From assembly GCA_913031555.1 (NCBI GenBank), contig CAJWDO010000025.1, positions 1 through 12,246 on the forward strand: DNA of 12,246 nt, in the 5' to 3' direction. Position numbers and translations under genes: made by a program. This document shows, in pieces, positions 1-5,769 of the stretch. This stretch comes from an uncultured Alphaproteobacteria bacterium (GTDB lineage: Bacteria > Pseudomonadota > Alphaproteobacteria > Puniceispirillales > Puniceispirillaceae). The stretch's first letter is position 1; every line of letters begins with the position of its first letter. The notes below the pieces were generated by a model. The model did not search any database. It saw only the letters and a list, made by a program, of their open reading frames with translations, and had not been told where the DNA came from.

Positions 1-379
1 ACGCGAGGTCGTCCTCGTCGTCGGCCGCGAAGCCCGCGCCGCGCGCGCGCGCGCGCGCCTCGGCGCGCGCGCGCGCGGCCTGCGCCTGGCGCTCGCCCGT
101 CAGCCCCGAGAGCTCGCTCAGCCGCGCGTCGTCATAGGTCGTCCAGTGGCCCAGCGTCTCGAACACCCGCGTCTGCATTTCCGATGCGGTGGCCTTGGTA
201 AAGGTCAGGCACAGGATGCGCGACGGTGCTGTTCCGGCAAGCAGCAGGCGGATGACGCGCCGGGCGAGCACAAAGGGCTTGCCCGAACCTGCGTTGGCGC
301 TCACCCAGACGGAGCGCTCCGGATCGGCGGCCAGTCCCTGCCGCTCGCGGGTGGCTGCCGGGATCTCGATCTTGCTCAC
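1..379 (-). CDS. addA: AddA, N-terminal part of the double-strand break repair helicase-nuclease (partial)
   Basis: This is the 5' end of the UvrD-like helicase-nuclease subunit that works with AddB to resect double-strand breaks for RecA loading. It starts at GTG 377-379, overlapping the upstream stop as GTGA, and stays open for 126 codons to the window edge. The visible parts are the Q-motif region (RQGLAADPERSVWVSANAG, about residues 13-31), the Walker A region ANAGSGKP (28-35) and motif Ia LTFTKATASEM (58-68). Residue 35 is proline (codon at 275-277) where the family has the Mg-coordinating threonine; one base change would explain it. Residues about 101-113 are an Ala/Arg run coded by CG dinucleotide tracts. 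The addB-then-addA order is the usual alphaproteobacterial arrangement. The family call is secure; whether the protein works is doubtful. Confidence 0.88.
   Translation of the reverse strand, partial: MSKIEIPAATRERQGLAADPERSVWVSANAGSGKPFVLARRVIRLLLAGTAPSRILCLTFTKATASEMQTRVFETLGHWTTYDDARLSELSGLTGERQAQAARARAEARARARGAGFAADDEDDLA
41..76. repeat. two (GC)n microsatellite tracts inside addA
   Basis: Positions 41-58 are nine GC dinucleotides and 63-76 are seven, separated by a short interruption. On the minus strand they encode an Ala-Arg repeat in AddA. Alternating CG runs can adopt Z-DNA and are prone to slippage and sequencing error, so the length of this part of AddA should be treated with care. 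Confidence 0.85.
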
Positions 380-1050
380 CCGTCGTCTCCGCTTTCCAGA
401 GCCCATTCGCGGACCCTTGCAAGATGGTCGTAGGGCGCGGCGAACTCGCGCTCCTTCATGACGCGGGCGCGCGAGAGATATCCGGTCGCGGGATTCTCAT
501 AGCCGGCAAAGAGCGCCCTGGTGCGGGCGAGGGCTTCTGCCGCGAGATCGCCCACGTCGCCCTCTTTCGGCTTGCGCTCGGCGACCTCCAGCGGCACGCG
601 CCCGCCCGACAGCCGCAGATACAGAAGGCTCTCGACGGGAATTGCCGGGTCGACGCCGGCAAAGGCCCCGGCCCGGATCATCGCGGCCTCCAGCGGCAAT
701 TGCGGCGCCAGCAGCGCGGCGAGAAGACTGACTCCGTCATCCGCGGGGGCCGGCGCGCTCCATGTCCTGATATCGTCGATCCAGGTCCGCCGCATCAGCG
801 CGGCGCCAATCTCCGGGATCACCGCAACCGGCTTGCCGGCCGCCGGCACGAACAGGAACCAGGGACGGGTCGGGCTCTGCCAGAACAGGGTCTGGAAACC
901 ACTGAAATACCGCACCTCCGGCTCGCTCATCAGCAACAGGCCGGCGATACCCTGTGCCACCATCTGCCGTTGCGCACGTTGCGTACGCGCCACAAATTCG
1001 GCGACATCAAAGCCACGCTGGGGAGGGGCCACGGGATTGGCAAGGTCCAT
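376..1050 (-). CDS. in-frame chimera: creatinase/prolidase N-terminal domain joined to the AddB C-terminus
   Basis: The frame encodes 224 residues from ATG 1048-1050, chosen because AAGGA lies 9 bases upstream; an in-frame extension to 1140 has no such support. Residues 1-~113 resemble the creatinase N-terminal domain of M24B aminopeptidase P-like proteins (MSEPEVRYFSGFQTLFWQS at about 41-59, then FVPAAGKPVAVIPE). From about residue 115 the sequence changes to the AddB C-terminus: APQLPLEAAMIRAGAF, then LLYLRLSGG, then YLSRAR and the closing YDHLARVREW. The M24 metal-binding catalytic domain is absent. So is the AddB nuclease core, whose DYKTG-type motif normally lies just before PQLPLEAA. 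The stop overlaps addA as GTGA, as expected for genuine addB. The product probably lacks either parent activity. It may be a real rearrangement or an assembly join; the sequence alone cannot decide. Confidence 0.75.
   Translation of the reverse strand: MDLANPVAPPQRGFDVAEFVARTQRAQRQMVAQGIAGLLLMSEPEVRYFSGFQTLFWQSPTRPWFLFVPAAGKPVAVIPEIGAALMRRTWIDDIRTWSAPAPADDGVSLLAALLAPQLPLEAAMIRAGAFAGVDPAIPVESLLYLRLSGGRVPLEVAERKPKEGDVGDLAAEALARTRALFAGYENPATGYLSRARVMKEREFAAPYDHLARVREWALESGDDG
700..715. other. probable recombination or assembly junction
   Basis: Homology to the M24 N-terminal domain ends and homology to AddB begins within a few codons here (…SLLAALL / APQLPLEAA…). DNA around the point is a GC-rich run of gcgcc/gcagc/gcggc words that could provide microhomology. 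Composition to the left is higher (about 73% GC in 541-600) than in the peptidase part further right (about 60-62% in 901-1020). The exact base cannot be fixed by eye. Confidence 0.55.
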
Positions 1051-1098
1051 GTCGTTACATCCTTGTGCCGGCCAAACCCGATGTAGGCCCGTTCCGGA

Positions 1099-1123
1099 AT
1101 AGTGGGACGTCATAGTGGGACGT
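1099..1123. repeat. two direct copies of a 12-bp motif upstream of the truncated peptidase
   Basis: ATAGTGGGACGT occurs at 1099-1110 and 1112-1123, a 13-bp period. It lies about 50-73 bp upstream of the ATG at 1050 on the minus strand, a normal promoter/operator distance. On the minus strand one copy forms part of the motif shared with the sugar-operon control region (see 1103-1116). A regulator-binding role is an inference. Confidence 0.5.
1103..1116 (-). promoter_or_regulatory. shared motif ACTATGACGTCCCA, copy upstream of the peptidase fragment
   Basis: Read on the minus strand from 1116 to 1103 the sequence is ACTATGACGTCCCA. The control region of the sugar operon carries ACTATGACGTCTCA at 9651-9664, identical except for one base. 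The core GACGTC is palindromic. The position 53-66 bp upstream of the start at 1050 suits an operator. The match could be chance, but both copies fall in short non-coding regions. Confidence 0.35.
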
Positions 1124-1169
1124 TGGACGCGAAGGATCAAGCCGACAGACAGGTCCGGACCCGGCCGGC

Positions 1170-1211
1170 GGTCCGGCTGGAGCGATCCGGCTGGTGTGAT
1201 CCGGCTGGCAC
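1170..1211. repeat. three tandem copies of a 14-bp unit
   Basis: GGTCCGGCTGGAGC (1170-1183), GATCCGGCTGGTGT (1184-1197) and GATCCGGCTGGCAC (1198-1211) share the core CCGGCTGG at a 14-bp period. The array lies in the non-coding spacer just ahead of the oxidoreductase relic. It may be iterated protein-binding sites or simply a slippage-generated minisatellite. Confidence 0.65.
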
Positions 1212-1236
1212 GTTGAAGGCATCGGCGAACAACGCC

Positions 1237-1464
1237 AGGCTAATTCCGGCAAGAGATCTGTCAGGCGCGACCCTGCATGTGGTCTGCGACGCGGTAAAGG
1301 CCCGTGCCCACAGCGTGGCGGACGAACTTGGCGCCGTCGACGCGGCGACGGATGCCACAGCAACAATCCTGCGGCCTTATGTCGATGCGGCGAGCATACA
1401 GTCGCTACGGACGGGCTCACGGGTCATGATCTCATTGCAGGAAAAACCGGATTTGTATTGCTAG
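1237..1464 (+). pseudogene. decayed fragment of a Gfo/Idh/MocA (IolG-like) oxidoreductase
   Basis: The plus-strand frame ending at TAG 1462-1464 encodes LSGATLHVVCDAVKARAHS, then VADELGA, then a VDAASIQS stretch and finally EKPDLY. These words appear in the order expected for the Rossmann domain of an inositol 2-dehydrogenase-like enzyme: the LxxVcD second strand, A..a..lGA, DpxVDAv.I.s and cEKPiDL. The N-terminal GxGxxG motif is missing, about ten residues are absent before EKP, and the frame stops where the catalytic domain should begin. The frame extends back to 1102, but that part looks like nothing known. It lies on the opposite strand to its neighbours and has no ribosome site. I read it as a gene relic; a chance resemblance is possible. 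Confidence 0.4.
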
Positions 1465-1506
1465 CAGCGCCCGGACAGGCGAACCGGTGGATGGCCGTTC
1501 GACATA

Positions 1507-2538
1507 TCAGCCCGGTGAAGGCCGCCAGCCATATTCACCGGCAAGCGCCAGACAATCAGACCAGCCCATCATCGCATCGGTTGTTCCGATATGCCGCATC
1601 GAGGTGGCGGCCGCGGCGTGGGCAAGCTCGACAATCCGGTCCAGATTCCATCCCTGATGCAGCCCATACAGCGCGCCGGCAGCAAAGGCGTCCCCGGCAC
1701 CATTCGGCCCCTTGATATCGTCAGGCGGCATCTTCACCGATGGTGTGACCGACCGCGCGCCTTGTCCTGTCACCGCAACCGCGCCACCGGGGAAATGCAC
1801 GATGACAAGCTCCATCGCGCCGACATCAAGAACCGTCAACATGTTGGCAAGGATGGCATCGACATTGGTATCCTGCCCGTGCGCGATCGGCCGGTCGGCA
1901 ATGGCTGCGATCTCGAACTCGTTGACGATCAGGTAGTCCAGATGCGCAAGGCAGGGCGACATGACGCGATGTAGCCGTTCGGCGGGAAGCGAACACATTT
2001 CGAAATTCGTTTTCAGGCCGGCCGCCTGCGCCGCCTTAAGAACCGTCACCCAGCCATTCGGATCATCCTGCCAGGGCGCATCCATCTGCGCGTGAAGCCC
2101 CGGCAATCCAAGATGAAGAATGCGCGCGCCACTGTCTGAAAAGTCAAAATGATCGGGTGTCAGATCACCGCTTGTCCCGGGGTGATAGAAATGCGTCCGG
2201 CGGCCGGTATCCTGCGCGGTAAAGGCGTCGGTGAATGTCGTCCGCCTGTCCGGCAGCATCACCAACCCGGCGCAGTCCAGCCCCTCGGTCCGGGCCTGCC
2301 GAACAAGCGTCTGGCCATCCGCGTCATCGCCAAGCAGGCCGATGGTCACCACCGGCATGGACGGGTCGAGCCGCCTGATATCAATGGCAAAGTTGCAGGC
2401 CGAGCCGCCGCCCCTGATCTCTTCTTCATGGATGATGACAAGGTCTTCCTCGCCAGGCCATCTCTCGACAAGCTTGTTGTGGTCGGCGCACCAGGTGCCA
2501 CCGGTCACAAAGCCGTGCCTGTCCCGGGGGGTAGTCAT
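1507..2538 (-). CDS. PfkB/ribokinase-family carbohydrate kinase
   Basis: This is a 343-residue cytoplasmic kinase, normal for the PfkB family, expected to phosphorylate a sugar or sugar-acid hydroxyl with ATP. Signature 1 is GGGSACNFAIDIRRL (43-57). The C-terminal signature KGPNGAGDAFAAG (276-288) contains the anion-hole GAGD with Asp283 as catalytic base; the residues before GAGD are GPN rather than the usual (D)TT. ATG 2536-2538 overlaps the aldolase stop as ATGA, and GAGG sits 4 bases upstream, so kinase and aldolase are likely translationally coupled. Next to an aldolase, it probably makes the phosphorylated substrate for cleavage, as IolC does before IolJ in inositol breakdown. The substrate cannot be read from sequence. 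It is the last gene of the minus-strand operon. Confidence 0.85.
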   Translation of the reverse strand: MTTPRDRHGFVTGGTWCADHNKLVERWPGEEDLVIIHEEEIRGGGSACNFAIDIRRLDPSMPVVTIGLLGDDADGQTLVRQARTEGLDCAGLVMLPDRRTTFTDAFTAQDTGRRTHFYHPGTSGDLTPDHFDFSDSGARILHLGLPGLHAQMDAPWQDDPNGWVTVLKAAQAAGLKTNFEMCSLPAERLHRVMSPCLAHLDYLIVNEFEIAAIADRPIAHGQDTNVDAILANMLTVLDVGAMELVIVHFPGGAVAVTGQGARSVTPSVKMPPDDIKGPNGAGDAFAAGALYGLHQGWNLDRIVELAHAAAATSMRHIGTTDAMMGWSDCLALAGEYGWRPSPG

Positions 2539-3542
2539 TCCGCCTCGGGCGCGAGCACCGGATCGGTGACCCAGAGGTCATCATCAAGCTGTCGTGCCGG
2601 GCGGATATTCTTGCCGGCAAGACTGTCATGATATGATTTGACCGCCGCCACGGTGCCGATATCACCCTCGACAACCGCCCGCATCAACCGCACGATTTCG
2701 ACCGCGTCTTCGGCCTCGTAGATCTTTCGGCCAAACAGCGCGACACGACCACCAAACCGTTCGGTCTGCGCCACAAGTTCAAAAGTATCACGGGTCGTTC
2801 CGGCAGCCCCGCCGAGCACGCCGACAATCAGATTGCCAGGGTCATAGGATGCCAGTTCGGCCATGGCGCGCGGACCATTATATTGCATCTTCAGAAACAG
2901 CGGCCGTTCCTCCGCCGCCACCCCGGCAAGACAACGCACGATGGCATCATTGATGAAGGCTCCAAGGTCGGCATCGCCAGTGCCAATGGCAAAGGCCGGA
3001 TTGAAGACTTCGAGAAAATGTGCCATGCCGGCCTGCCCGGCCTGCTGACGAAACTCACGATAGGCGGTGAGAGTTGCCAAATCGAGATCGCGCTCATTGT
3101 AGAAGGTCACCGCATAGAGCCCAAGCGCGGCAAGCCGCCTTGCCTGATCCAGTCGTGCGGTACGAAACGGTGTGGCGGCGCTGTCGCGGTAGGTCGCGCC
3201 GCGAAAACCCCAGATGTCGGTGGCGTCATTCAGCCGGATGGCCGGGGTCACGTCAGAAGATGCGAAGATTTTACCGTCATGCAGCGCCTCGGCCGATGAC
3301 AGCGAGGTCAGCATGATGTCGACAAGGCCCGACTCCATCATCCCGGTCATCGCCGCCCGGTAGTCTGCCGCCGTCGCCGGTCGCTGCGTGCCGTCATCAT
3401 CGGTGGATTTACCAAGGGCACCGATGCCGCCCCCCATATCGGCATCCTTGGCATCGGCGATGATAAAATCAGCCGGCGTGTAGTCGCCGGCGCGAATCCG
3501 CGAAAGCTTGCCATTCAGCCGGTCATGGATGTCAGCCGCCAT
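2535..3542 (-). CDS. putative class I aldolase (DeoC/LacD/FbaB-like TIM barrel)
   Basis: The protein has 335 residues from ATG 3540-3542, preferred over an in-frame TTG at 3560 because AAGGGA lies between them about 9 bases before the ATG. It reads as a soluble beta/alpha barrel: strands FIIADAKD (26-33), VDIMLTSLSS (74-83), YAVTFYNERD (143-152), HFLEVFNP (175-182), PLFLKMQY (214-221), LIVGVLGG (238-245) and RVALFGRKIY (266-275). Lys218 in LFLKMQY is the best candidate Schiff-base lysine. GVLGGAAGTT and ALFGRKI resemble the phosphate-binding loops of class I aldolases. It is adjacent to and overlaps the PfkB kinase, which suggests cleavage of the kinase product to central metabolites. The barrel and aldolase call is moderately supported; the substrate is unknown. 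Confidence 0.55.
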   Translation of the reverse strand: MAADIHDRLNGKLSRIRAGDYTPADFIIADAKDADMGGGIGALGKSTDDDGTQRPATAADYRAAMTGMMESGLVDIMLTSLSSAEALHDGKIFASSDVTPAIRLNDATDIWGFRGATYRDSAATPFRTARLDQARRLAALGLYAVTFYNERDLDLATLTAYREFRQQAGQAGMAHFLEVFNPAFAIGTGDADLGAFINDAIVRCLAGVAAEERPLFLKMQYNGPRAMAELASYDPGNLIVGVLGGAAGTTRDTFELVAQTERFGGRVALFGRKIYEAEDAVEIVRLMRAVVEGDIGTVAAVKSYHDSLAGKNIRPARQLDDDLWVTDPVLAPEAE

Positions 3543-3567
3543 TGGTGTTTTTCCCTTCAAGCAAAAT

Positions 3568-3580
3568 TGTCATCATGACA
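3568..3580. promoter_or_regulatory. perfect 13-bp palindrome in the aldolase leader (candidate operator)
   Basis: TGTCAT-C-ATGACA is a perfect 6+6 inverted repeat with a single central base. It lies in the 59-bp gap between the DUF4432 gene and the aldolase, the largest gap within the minus-strand operon and only 26 bp upstream of the aldolase ATG. With a one-base loop it cannot form an RNA hairpin, so a dimeric repressor site (for example GntR- or LacI-type) is more plausible. It may mark an internal promoter for the aldolase and kinase. No -35/-10 pair is clear. Confidence 0.35.
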
Positions 3581-3601
3581 GGCAACTGAGCGCGGGCGAT
3601 C

Positions 3602-4681
3602 TCAGCGCGACCGAACCTGTTCGATCCGCCACATCATGTCGTCGGTCTCGGATGTGGTCAGCAAACCCATTCGAATATCTATATTCCAGATCTCACCACC
3701 GCCAAGCACCACGATTTGGCCCTTCGCCTTTTCAGCTGTGTAGCCCTCAACCTCCGACGTTGAGGGAAAAGCAATTCCCAGACCGTCCTGATCCGGCGTC
3801 CGGCAGATCCAGCGCGTGCTGATTGGCGCCTGCGCCGGGTAAAAACCGATATAATCGCCAGTGCCGTCAGGGCGTTTCTGAATGGCGTGCGCCATGCCGT
3901 CATCATCGGCCAGCATGTCGATGGTAAAGACCACCTCGGGATCGAATGCCAGTTCCGGTGACAGCCGGTGATGGCGCACCGGATCCCCGGCCAGTTCCGC
4001 GATGAAGGCCTTATAGTCAGGCTTTGGTGAGATATGCGCAGGAATGGAGCGTCGCACCCGCACCGATTCAGCGTCATAGCGCGCCGTGTAATGCAGCTCA
4101 CCATCATCGGCCGGCCGGAAATTGGCATGCGCCAGATACATCAGGTCCATCGACGTCTTCTTGAGATTTTCGACCGACAGCGACACATCAAGAATCGCCG
4201 AGGAGGCCAACATCCCGATACTGGCCGTCGCCTGATAATTGGTGCTGAAGGCAACCGTATGGCGGTAGGTACCACCGATGATCACGCGCTGCGTCTGCTC
4301 GTCGATCTCGATCCATGCGGTCTGGAACGGTGCGTTGGGAAGTTCGCCATGGAGCGGATGGCCGTCCTCAGGCCCCGGCGCGCCAAGTCCGGTCAGCCCG
4401 CAATGAATGAGGAAGGCGCCATAGGTCTCAAGATAGATCATCGTGTCGACAGGTTCGTCGAACATCGATTTCATCGTCAGATCACGACCCTCGAAAGCGG
4501 CGCGCCAGATCTGCTGTCCCTTGAAGGGAAGAACGATGATCTCGCCGCGCGCGTTCTTCACCCGCAGCGCCTCGATCCCGGACGCATATCTGAATGTCGA
4601 AATCCGGAATTCACCCATTTCGCAGAACGGGCGTTCCCTGTCATCGAAACTGGACCGGTGAAGGTCAATCCGGGCTGACAT
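3602..4681 (-). CDS. DUF4432 family, aldose 1-epimerase-like protein
   Basis: This 359-residue protein has no signal peptide or membrane segment and fits the galactose-mutarotase-like beta-sandwich family DUF4432. Family-type words are visible: LIHCGLTGLGAPGPEDGHPL (91-110) followed by HGELPNAPF (111-119), and a later YLAHANFRP (182-190). The conserved histidines 93, 108, 111 and 185 are candidates for sugar binding or acid/base catalysis. Proteins of this family recur in sugar-uptake operons and are presumed to interconvert anomers or related forms of the imported sugar; this function is family inference. ATG 4679-4681 has GGAG 6 bases upstream and follows the ATPase gene by 14 bp, so it is in the same transcript as the transporter. 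Confidence 0.75.
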   Translation of the reverse strand: MSARIDLHRSSFDDRERPFCEMGEFRISTFRYASGIEALRVKNARGEIIVLPFKGQQIWRAAFEGRDLTMKSMFDEPVDTMIYLETYGAFLIHCGLTGLGAPGPEDGHPLHGELPNAPFQTAWIEIDEQTQRVIIGGTYRHTVAFSTNYQATASIGMLASSAILDVSLSVENLKKTSMDLMYLAHANFRPADDGELHYTARYDAESVRVRRSIPAHISPKPDYKAFIAELAGDPVRHHRLSPELAFDPEVVFTIDMLADDDGMAHAIQKRPDGTGDYIGFYPAQAPISTRWICRTPDQDGLGIAFPSTSEVEGYTAEKAKGQIVVLGGGEIWNIDIRMGLLTTSETDDMMWRIEQVRSR

Positions 4682-4695
4682 ATCTGACTCCAGCG

Positions 4696-5766
4696 CTAGC
4701 GGATCCGTTCGCCATTCGTCTCGTCGAAGATGTAGAGATTCTCCGGTGGCAGCATCACCCCGACCTCATCGCCCTGCTTGCCGTCAAAATCCTTGTGCGC
4801 CTTGACGACAATCTGGTCCGATCCCCAATTGACCGTGACCAATGTGTGGTCGCCAATCAATTCGGTTGTATAGATCTGCCCCTTCAGCGTGGCCTTGGAC
4901 GGGGCGGTGACATTGCAATCTTCGGGCCTGACGCCGGCAATGGCCTGCGGCACCTTCCCCTTGACCTTGGTCTTGACCTTCACCCCATTGGTCAGGAAGC
5001 TGTTGCCTTCAAGCTCCCCATGGATGACGTTCATTGCCGGTGAACCGATGAACTGCGCCACGAACAGATTGGCTGGATTGTTATAGATTTCCGCCGGTGA
5101 AGCCAGTTGCTGCAAAACGCCCTTCTCAAGCACGGCTACCCTGTGCGCCAGCGTCATCGCCTCGATCTGGTCGTGGGTGACATAGATCGTGGTGATGCCA
5201 AGCGTGCCCTGCATATGTTTGAGCTCGGCCCGCATATGGCCGCGAAGCTTGGCATCAAGGTTCGACAGCGGCTCGTCCATGAGAAACACCGACGGCCGAC
5301 GAATGATTGCCCGTGCCAGCGCAACGCGCTGTCTCTGGCCACCCGACAATTCACGCGGATAGCGTTCAAGGAGCGGTTCAAGCTGGACCTGTTTTGCCGC
5401 GTCGAGAATGGCGGCGTCCATATCCGCCTTCTTCAGCTTCTTCACTTTCAGCGGAAAGCCGATATTCTCCGCCACCGTCTTGTGCGGATAGAGAGCGTAG
5501 GACTGAAACACCATCGAGATATCCCGATATTTAGGCAGCACTTCCGTGACATCCCGCTCACCTATATAGACACGGCCGGCGGACGGTGTTTCGAGGCCCG
5601 AGAGAATCCGCAGCGCCGTCGTCTTGCCCGACCCGGAGGCCCCGAGAAGCACCAGAAATTCGCCCGGTTCAACCTCGAGGTTGAACTCTTCCAGCACCTT
5701 CACGTTGCCAAAGCTTTTCTGCAACGCGTCAAATTTGACCGAGGCCTTTGTACCGCCCGCCGTCAT
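4696..5766 (-). CDS. sugar ABC transporter ATP-binding protein (MalK/UgpC type)
   Basis: This 356-residue cytoplasmic ATPase powers the importer. All nucleotide-binding motifs are intact: Walker A GASGSGKT (42-49), Q-loop Gln88 in VFQSYALYPHKTV, signature LSGGQRQRVALARA (140-153), Walker B VFLMDEP (160-166) with D-loop SNLDA, and switch His198 in YVTHDQ. The C-terminal third (about 235-350), with the IAGVRPED word, is a TOBE regulatory/oligosaccharide-binding domain as in MalK. The length is typical of the family. It starts 3 bp after the upstream permease stop, with a purine-rich GGGGTAGGAT leader. The substrate is that of the adjacent permeases and binding protein. Confidence 0.96.
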   Translation of the reverse strand: MTAGGTKASVKFDALQKSFGNVKVLEEFNLEVEPGEFLVLLGASGSGKTTALRILSGLETPSAGRVYIGERDVTEVLPKYRDISMVFQSYALYPHKTVAENIGFPLKVKKLKKADMDAAILDAAKQVQLEPLLERYPRELSGGQRQRVALARAIIRRPSVFLMDEPLSNLDAKLRGHMRAELKHMQGTLGITTIYVTHDQIEAMTLAHRVAVLEKGVLQQLASPAEIYNNPANLFVAQFIGSPAMNVIHGELEGNSFLTNGVKVKTKVKGKVPQAIAGVRPEDCNVTAPSKATLKGQIYTTELIGDHTLVTVNWGSDQIVVKAHKDFDGKQGDEVGVMLPPENLYIFDETNGERIR

Positions 5767-5769
5767 ATC

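Noticed and set aside
424..1102. Plus-strand open frames of about 190-220 codons opposite the peptidase-AddB chimera
   Set aside because: The minus-strand frame has recognisable domains and a ribosome site; the plus-strand translations have none.
376..1140. Extended start at 1138-1140 for the chimeric gene
   Set aside because: The extra 30 residues are not domain-like and run through the upstream repeat; the ATG at 1050 has AAGGA at proper spacing.
1170..1211. Tandem 14-bp repeats as a CRISPR remnant
   Set aside because: The units abut without spacers and are far too short for CRISPR repeats; no cas gene is present.
1440..1506. Possible terminator after the kinase gene
   Set aside because: A short GC-rich inverted repeat and a five-T run on the minus strand are not adjacent in the order needed for an intrinsic terminator.
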